A DNA stretch of 64,000 nt from Myotis daubentonii (taxonomy: Eukaryota > Chordata > Mammalia > Chiroptera > Vespertilionidae). The position numbers and the translations under genes are program-made. Below the pieces are notes generated by a model, which was not told the origin of the DNA, made no database searches, and saw only the letters and a program-made list of their open reading frames with translations. Position 1 is the stretch's first letter, and every line of letters starts with the position of its first letter. The DNA lies in NCBI RefSeq assembly GCF_963259705.1, contig NC_081846.1, positions 91,028,641 through 91,092,640 of the forward strand. The letters run 5' to 3'. This document shows positions 57,300 through 64,000 of the stretch, piece by piece.

Positions 57300-58620
57300 A
57301 ACTCACAAATCTATAGAGCACAAAAAACTCAAAACATGATTGATATAATTAAAACTATAATCAGAAGCATCAGAAAAGAACTTCTGAAGATCTAAGATTA
57401 AGAAAAAAATCCAAAAGTCAGTCAGGGGATTGGACATATTACACTCAGAAGAACAAAAATAAAGATGTCTAACTTCTAATCAGAAACAGTGTAAGCCAAA
57501 AGAAAACAGAGTGGAATTTTAGTTAAGAAAATAAAGAGTCAGTGCATAATTTCATAACCAATGAACATATCTTTTTTTAAACTTATGGTGATAAAATTAT
57601 TTTATGACATTCAAAAGTCATATAAACTAATTCTTAAACTAAAGAAGAAAAATTATATGATTGTATCAATTAATGTGTAAAAAAGTATTTGGGAACATTT
57701 AAAATTTATTGAAAATTTTAAAAATCTCCACAAATTAGGAATAGAGAGAAATTACCTCAACTTGCTGAAGACTATCTACAGAAGTTCTAAATATAGCATT
57801 CCACTTAATGGCAAAAGACTGAATGCTTTCTCTCTAAGATGGAGGCAAGACAAGAATTCCTGCCTCAACATTCTCATCCAACACAGTACTCAGAATTCTA
57901 GCCATTTAATTAAGGTAATAAAAATAAATAACAGTATGTAGATTGGAAAAGAAGAGATCACACTAATGTGTACATAGAAAATCCAAGAGAATCTATAAGT
58001 GAAATTTTAAAAAGTATAGGATTAATAAGTGAGGTTGGCTAGGTCCCAGGATCCAAGATCAGCACACAAATATCAGTTGCATTATTATAAACCAAAAATA
58101 AACATGCAAGAATCAAAACACAAACACAGTAATTGCAAAGTAAAGGGAATAGCTTGGTATACAGTTACAATATTTATAGAATATGTATGTTGAACATTTC
58201 AAATTGCTAATGAAAGAATTAAAAATGACCTAATAAATGGAGAAACATCACATTCATGGATTGAAAGACTCAATAGTAACTATACCAATTCTCACCAATA
58301 TTATTAGTTTAATTAGAACTCCTACTAAAATCTCAGTAAGATGTTTTTATTGGAGATAAACACAAGTTTACTGTACAGTTTATATGAAAAAGACATTAGT
58401 ATAACTATAATAATTTTGGAATAAAAAAGAAAGTGGGAGAATCACTCTACCTTACGGAAGACCTAAACTTTACCTAGACTGATGGTCAGAAGATACTGCT
58501 AGAAAAAGAAACACTGTGAGGCCATGAAGACAAATATGTTCAATGAGATAAATGTGCTCAACTGATATTTGTCAAAGGTACAAAAGCAATTCAGTGGAGG
58601 AAAGATAGCCTTTCAAGACA
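57300..58620 (+). repeat. old L1 ORF2
   Basis: Diverged L1M-type ORF2, e.g. 'attcatggattgaaagactc', 'gaaaatccaagagaatctat'. No long frame remains. Confidence 0.65.
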
Positions 58621-59762
58621 GGGGGCTGGGGCAATTGAAGGTTAATATGAAAGAGATAGAATGAATGATTGTGGTAGGTGTAAGGGAGAACAGGGCAAAG
58701 CATTTAAAAGCCACAAGTACAGAATACTGTTTAGAGCAGCTGTATTATAGGGGCCAGAAGGAATTGTGAGAGTGGCAGCAAAAATAAGTAGGGTTAAGAC
58801 AGTAATACTAATAAAAAGAAAAAAAGCACACCTTTATTTTCATTTAGAAACAGAAAATATAGATATCATGCTATTGTATGTATTGGAACTAATGCTTATA
58901 ATCAATTTAATTAATAGCACCTGCTTTCTCCTACAAATTTCTACTATTCACATTGTTATTATTATTGGATTTTAACTACTTTTAAGTTATTGTCTCATCT
59001 GATAATCAAAAATATTGTTTAATTTCTGCTACCATGGTTTCTCCTCCTCGTAGCTCCAATGTCTAGCATTGCCAAGCACATGACTGGGATTTGAGAAATA
59101 TTTATTACATGCAATTAAATTAAATGAAGCCAAGTTACTAAACTACTTTATTTCAGTTTTAAGGCCTTTGTGCTTGTGCCCTGTCCTCTTGACAGTGTTG
59201 CTTAAGCAACTTTCCCCCAGACATCCCCCAACCCCATCCAACTCCAGCCACAGTTCTTACTCTTTCTTTGCTATCTAAAGACAGGTTCAACTTAACTCTT
59301 CTTTAAAATTATATCCTGTAATTACTAACAAAGTTCAATGCATTGTTTTCTCAGAGAAATCTAGTACTTAACCACCTCCATCTTAAATAGAACTTCTGGC
59401 ACTGTCATGGAGACCTCACAGTGCTCATAGATTCTGTTTACTGAGCTAGATTATGTCTTCTCAGAGAGGGAAAAAGTATCTTCCATCCCTTCTCTTCCTT
59501 TGTATTCATCCCAATTCTTAGTATTTCATCAAATAAATCAATACATAGTTATTTCATGCACAGACTAGATCATATTTGACTCTGTATTAGAATGTTTCCA
59601 GAACATAGAATTCTAAACCTTTAGTCTAATTATAACTAGTTTCCCTTCTTGGATAATTTATCTTACCAATAATCATTTCACTCTAAATTTATATAGCTTA
59701 TATTCTAGACTGACTACTCACTTAATAATTAAAGGACATTTGTAACAGTTACTTCTAATCTG
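58621..59762. other. unique sequence
   Basis: Nothing recognised; the frame 58766-58975 is short and AT-rich. Confidence 0.4.

Positions 59763-59808
<46 letters not shown>
59763..59808. repeat. (TA)n microsatellite
   Basis: About 23 TA units directly before a Helitron start. Confidence 0.97.
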
Positions 59809-59811
<3 letters not shown>

Positions 59812-60064
59812 TATATAATAAAAGCCCAGTGACCAAAACAGCGGAACAACCAGAACAACCAATATGACCAGAATGACTGTGGCCCCTTGCTCCTACCAGC
59901 CCCTCCCCACAAGGGTCCCCAACCCCAATTGGGGGCAGGGATGGCCAGCAAACCTCCTGTGGCCCCTCACCCCAGCCAGCCCTGCCCAAGCAGGGACTCC
60001 CACCTTCATCAGGGACCCCTATCAGGGCAGGCCAACAGGCCCCCACCCATGCACAGCGCCTCTA
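59809..60064 (+). mobile_element. Helitron unit A-like, third dimer
   Basis: Start TCCTATATAATAAAAGCC after A. The 3' end CCCATGCACAGCGCCTCTA again lacks the hairpin and the final G. The 5' half differs from the other A units. Confidence 0.85.
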
Positions 60065-60310
60065 TCCTATATAATAAAAGGCTAATATCCAAATTGACTG
60101 AATGGTGGAATGACTGGTTGCGATAATGCACACTGGCCACCAGGGGGAAGATGATCAATGCAGGAGCTGCCCCCTGGTAGTCAGTCCACTCTCACAAGGG
60201 GAGTGCCACTCAGCCAGAAGCCGAGCTCATGGCTGGTAAGTGCAGTGGCAGTGGCAGGAGCCTCTCCTGCCTCCACAGCAGCTCTAAGGATGTCCAACTG
60301 CCGGCTTATA
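60065..60310 (+). mobile_element. Helitron unit B, truncated
   Basis: Start TCCTATATAATAAAAGGC directly on unit A. It follows unit B to 'gatgtccaactgccggctta' and is then broken by the element at 60310. Confidence 0.87.
60135..60184. promoter_or_regulatory. inverted pair of CTCF-like motifs
   Basis: GGCCACCAGGGGGAAG (60135-60150) and CTGCCCCCTGGTAGTCAG (60167-60184). Confidence 0.42.
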
Positions 60311-61029
60311 TATGTATGTATATTGTATTTTTCCATGTATTTTTTTCTAAAATTGTTAGACTGAAAATCGGGGGGTGTCTAATACATGGAAGTCAGCCAA
60401 CGAGGGAGCCACATGGGTGCATAGCTGCCCATACCTTGTCAAACTGGCTTCAGCCACATGGATGCATAGCTGCCCATACCTTGTCAAACTGGCTTCAGCC
60501 ACATGGGGGCATAGCTGCCCATACATTGTCAAACTGCCTTCAGCCACATGGGTGCATAGCTGTCTATACCTTGTCAAACTGGCTTCAGCCACGTGGGGGC
60601 ATAGCTGTCCATACCTTGTCAAACTGGCTTCCTCCAATCATGAACCTTATTGTTACTGACATCAGCTGATGCCATAATTGCAGGTGGAGGTGGAGAGTGT
60701 ACAGCTGCAACAGGGACCAGAGCATTCTGAGACTATAAAGATGTCAAAAAATAAAAAGATAAATACCAGTAAGTGGTTGTCTTAGTCTGCAAAATTCAAA
60801 TGGAATGTAATCAGCTATGCAAAAGATCATGGAAATAGAGCTGCAGAGAGACCATTTGGATCCCCTCCCACTGAGTGTGTGATCAGATAGTGGGGAAAAC
60901 AGGAAGAACAACTCCTTAAGATGCCAAAAAAGAAGAAGGACTTAAGACGAAAACCAGTAAAATGTTTAAATTATTGATTTATTAATTTTGGGTTGGAAAA
61001 GTGGGGGGCATCTTATACATGGAAAACTA

Positions 61030-61030
<1 letters not shown>
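60311..61030. mobile_element. unclassified element with inverted ends
   Basis: The left end has TTTTCCATGTAT and the right end ATACATGGAAAA, with 'ggggggtgtctaatacatgg' at the left and 'ggggggcatcttatacatgg' at the right. Inside are a five-fold 45-bp repeat and a second repeated segment ('aagatgtcaaaaaataaaaa' at 60739, 'aagatgccaaaaaagaagaa' at 60920). No coding region is supported. DNA-transposon origin is an inference. Confidence 0.45.
60408..60632. repeat. 45-bp minisatellite, 5 copies
   Basis: Five exact-length units start at 60408, 60453, 60498, 60543 and 60588 with GCCACATGG or a one-base variant. Because 45 is divisible by three, frames stay open on both strands, which explains the repetitive open frames; these are not genes. 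Confidence 0.96.
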
Positions 61031-61084
<54 letters not shown>

Positions 61085-61105
61085 ATATATATATATCTAT
61101 TTTTC
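61031..61105. repeat. (TA)n microsatellite
   Basis: Long TA run with short interruptions at its right end. Confidence 0.96.
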
Positions 61106-61429
61106 TTGTGCCTAGCCACATGCCTCTGAGTGAGTAGAAATAGCTAAAGATAGCTAGTGGCTATTTGAGCCTCTTGCTCCATAATGATGTGAAATCCTAG
61201 GGAGAGAATATCTTAATGGATATTTAGGCTGCTTGTAGATGTACTTTTTATTGGTGATAGGCAAGGGAAACACAGTAAGAGCTTATTAGATGTACATAAT
61301 AAGTAACAGGCATTCATGAGTTATACCTTTGTATTTTGAAATGGCAAATGAGTAACAAGGAGATGTGTAGAGAATATAAAGAAAGAGAAACAGCAAGATC
61401 CAGAAAAAGAGGAATTAATAAAATAAACT

Positions 61430-62050
61430 TCATAAAAAGTAAAAACATTTGCTCAATGAAAGATCCCTTTAAATAGACAGTCAGGCTTATAAACTAAGAG
61501 AAAATATTTGCAAACCACATACCAAGCAAAAACTAGATCAAAGAAATTATTTAAAAACTATAAACACTCAACAGTTTTTAAAAAATGAAAGGAAGACAAA
61601 AAAAACAACAAAAAACAAAAGAAAAAATATTTTCACCAGTAATCCTACTAAGAAATGAGCAACATACATGAACAGACATTTCATTGAAGAACATTTACAA
61701 CTGGAAAAGATGTTGAACATTGTTGGCCATTAGGAAAATGCAAACTCAGTTTGCAATAATTTACTGCTACACAACAATAAAAATGGCTTAAAAAATAGAG
61801 GTAACACCAAATCTTGGTTACTCAATCATGCAATACTTAGATGCACCAAAAAAAGCAAAAAAATTCCAAGTGGATCAAAGATATGCATGAAAAAAATTAT
61901 ATATCTTGTATAAAGTTATTAGAAGCAAAATGTTGATTATTTGGTGTCCTGAGATCAGGAAGCAAGAGAAGAAATTAAAGATGTATAAAGCACCAACTAC
62001 CAGACTTGACTACATTGAAATAAGATGAGACAAAGGATTATATTGGTGCT
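61430..62050 (+). repeat. old L1 ORF2 and 3' part
   Basis: 'agagaaaatatttgcaaacc', 'tgaacagacatttcattgaa' and 'ccaagtggatcaaagatatg' are L1M phrases, out of their usual order, so at least two pieces are joined. Confidence 0.6.
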
Positions 62051-62172
62051 ATGCAAAGGGCTGCCTAAAATTGTGAATAGACAAGACAGGCAACTCAGCT
62101 GGGAAATTAATCACATTATAGGAATCAGAAAAATAGCCAATAAATATATAAGAATATTATGTACTTCACTCT

Positions 62173-62572
62173 TGCCGGGGTTCTTGTTCCAGCATCTAGA
62201 AGGGTTCAGCAATCTGGAGAAGGGGCTGTGTGTAACTTAATAAGAAGTCTAGTGACGAAATATAATTTGAAAGGCATTTGGGGGCCAGAGGAGCCTAGTT
62301 AAAGAAACTAAGATCTCCTTGTCTCAGGACTCCGTGCTTTTTATTAACACAAATTGTCCTGAGGAGAGGTGGAGATATACATTTCAAAGGGTAGGGCTTC
62401 CTATACAGAGTCCATTGTCAGAATGGGGGAATTAGCCTATGGCTGTTCAGGTGTTTGGCCAGTAGGAGACAATAACATGTAGATTAAGATGCCCTGAGCT
62501 GTCTGGCAGCAAACAATCAATTTAATGCATCCTTTTCAGGTTTGGGGAAATGCCCTTCAGCCATTCCCAACA
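62173..62572 (-). repeat. LTR-like element
   Basis: The minus strand begins TGTTGGGAATGG and ends CCCCGGCA, with AATAAA (TTTATT near 62340 on plus) about 170 bp from its end. No target duplication, primer-binding site or viral gene was seen beside it. Confidence 0.45.
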
Positions 62573-64000
62573 GGTTACAAGATATGTGGCTCAGCCCTTG
62601 TTGAGTCCCCAAGTTCCATCAACCTTTTGATGAAACTCTTGCAATTATGACATGCTGGAATTGGCTTCTGGCAATTCTAAGTCTGGAAGTATAAATTAAC
62701 ATTTTTAGACATCAATATTTGCTCTTTGGCTATTTTGCTTTCTGTCCTATAGATCTCTGGTTTCACTATATGCAGAGCCTGCAGGCATGTGCTCAGCCTT
62801 TTGGTTTATATAAACGGATGGAAGTATAGAAAGTTAGTATCCATGCACTGGGCCCTTGAGCACAGGGAGTATCTGGTGGTAAATAAATAACCCCCTTTTC
62901 TGGTCACTGGGTAGACATCTCTCAGTTGCATTCTCTAAAGATCCCTTCTATACAATACCTACTAAAAGCCAGCCATGGTCACCATCAGCTGATTGTTGTT
63001 GATGTCATTTCAGCAGCAAACAGAATCCCCAGTTTGGGGTGTGGTAAAGTCGGAAACATTGTAAGTGCACATAGCTCACTGGTATACAGCATGGCTAGGA
63101 AGCAGCTCCATTAAGAGGCGGCCAGGCTGTGGAACGCACACTTGTGAGGATGCCTGGGGCGCGGCAGGCCCCGCTCAGAATAGACAGCTCTGCTCTGCTT
63201 TCTCTGCTCCGTCTGCCTGCTCCAGACCCCTCCCTTCTGCTTGCCCTGCCTGGCCCTGGGCTGGGAGATGTCGCTGGTGGGTCAACTCTAGCCAGGGAAA
63301 CACTGTCTTCAGCCCTTGGTAAAAACTGAAGGTGCTCTCTCTCTCAGAGAAGTCCCTGTTCCTGACCCCTGATTAGTCTTTCTTCATGCAAATGAGGATT
63401 CCAAATTCTCCCAGTTTGGTCCAAAAAGTACTGTCCTGATTGGTCAGAATGGAGCCACTCTGATTGGTTGCTGAAGATGTTGATGGGGAAATAGCAGTGA
63501 GCTTTGATTGGGCCAGGAAAGTCTCCCCCCTGCTGGCTGAAACACTGTTTCAGAAACTACTTCCTAAGGGTTGATTCATGGCAAGAGCACAACGCGGGCT
63601 GGCGGTTCAGTGCAGAGGCAGACAGTGCAGGCTTCTCGCTGCGTGACAGGTTCCTGTTTATCAGTGACTGTTGGGCTGTTTAGAAATGTGAGCCCAGTTA
63701 GCCACCGGGAGTGCTTATCAAAGGCATATTCAGTCTTGGGGTCAACACTGCCCAGAGCGGTAACCAGCTGGATAACAAATCTGGATAAACTGATTGCACG
63801 TAAGCCTTTTTCTCAGTCTGCCTTTCTGAGGAACTTAGCTAGAACACCTGTCTGTATTACAATGAAGCACATATTAATTTTATGTCTACAATGATGTTTA
63901 ATCAGTTATCTATACAACTTTATTCAATATGAAATATATATTGAATGCCTACAATAAGTTCAACATTATGCTAGGCATGCAAGACCAACAGTAACAATGA
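62573..64000. other. unassigned sequence with CCAAT cluster
   Basis: An octamer ATGCAAAT (63386-63393) and three ATTGG boxes (63439, 63463, 63507) lie together. No gene or repeat was identified; the frame 63571-63894 has no recognised domain. Confidence 0.35.

Noticed and set aside
60408..60632. CRISPR-like spaced repeats
   Set aside because: The units are contiguous near-identical 45-mers without unique spacers, in a mammalian genome.
60229..60669. 146-codon repetitive protein frame
   Set aside because: Produced by the 45-bp tandem repeat, which keeps all frames in phase; both strands are open equally.

Overview
The window looks like non-coding DNA from a vesper bat (Vespertilionidae). The basis is the combination of repeats: many non-autonomous Helitrons of the HeliBat type (5' TC, 3' hairpin GTGCACGAAATTCGTGCAC or close variants, terminal CTAG, insertion between A and T), tRNA-derived Ves SINEs, a recent-looking Tc1/mariner element and bat-type LINE-1s, all over an ancient mammalian background of MIR, L2, MaLR LTRs and old L1. 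Species and chromosome cannot be read from the sequence. No intact host protein-coding gene was found. The only host-gene sequence recognised with confidence is a broken, intronless copy of the bZIP repressor gene JDP2. One 131-bp interval has good splice signals and might be an exon. Layout: 0-11 kb holds a MIR, a Helitron, a second Helitron split by the JDP2 retrocopy (3830-6131), a Tc1/mariner element with 227-bp inverted arms (6208-7401), a third Helitron, and a head-to-tail Helitron pair (10010-11175). 11-21 kb holds two L1 insertions carrying SINEs, then two related long Helitrons (15765-17241 and 19677-20682) separated by unique DNA, a MaLR-like LTR and a MIR. 21-33 kb is mostly old L1, MIR and L2 with unique stretches; it includes a 127-bp near-perfect inverted repeat (29061/29551) and the possible exon (30797-30927). 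33-50 kb is nested repeats: a MaLR LTR interrupted by a SINE, an old L1, a minus-strand L1 with most of ORF2 missing (35085-38860), an inverted copy of the Helitron pair (38880-39771), a solo-LTR-like element, and a 5.7-kb plus-strand L1 (42747-48492) inserted into an older L1. The 5.7-kb L1 has itself received an LTR-like insert, a U2 snRNA 5' fragment, a SINE piece and a Helitron. 50-64 kb holds five further Helitron copies plus a third copy of the Helitron pair, a truncated L1 end, old L1, an unclassified element with a 45-bp minisatellite, and a minus-strand LTR. The parts do not form a pathway; they record successive mobile-element insertions. The most informative observations are: (1) a Helitron dimer with the same G-less junction at three loci, whose upstream unit lacks the 3' hairpin, which suggests read-through and amplification as one unit; (2) inverted CTCF-like motif pairs carried by those Helitrons; (3) a Tc1/mariner transposase with 36 residues between the last catalytic D and E, flanked by arms that themselves carry the transposase start; (4) a tailless U2 retrofragment with a 16-bp target duplication; (5) a perfect 52-bp palindrome in one Helitron family that has vanished from a sister copy.
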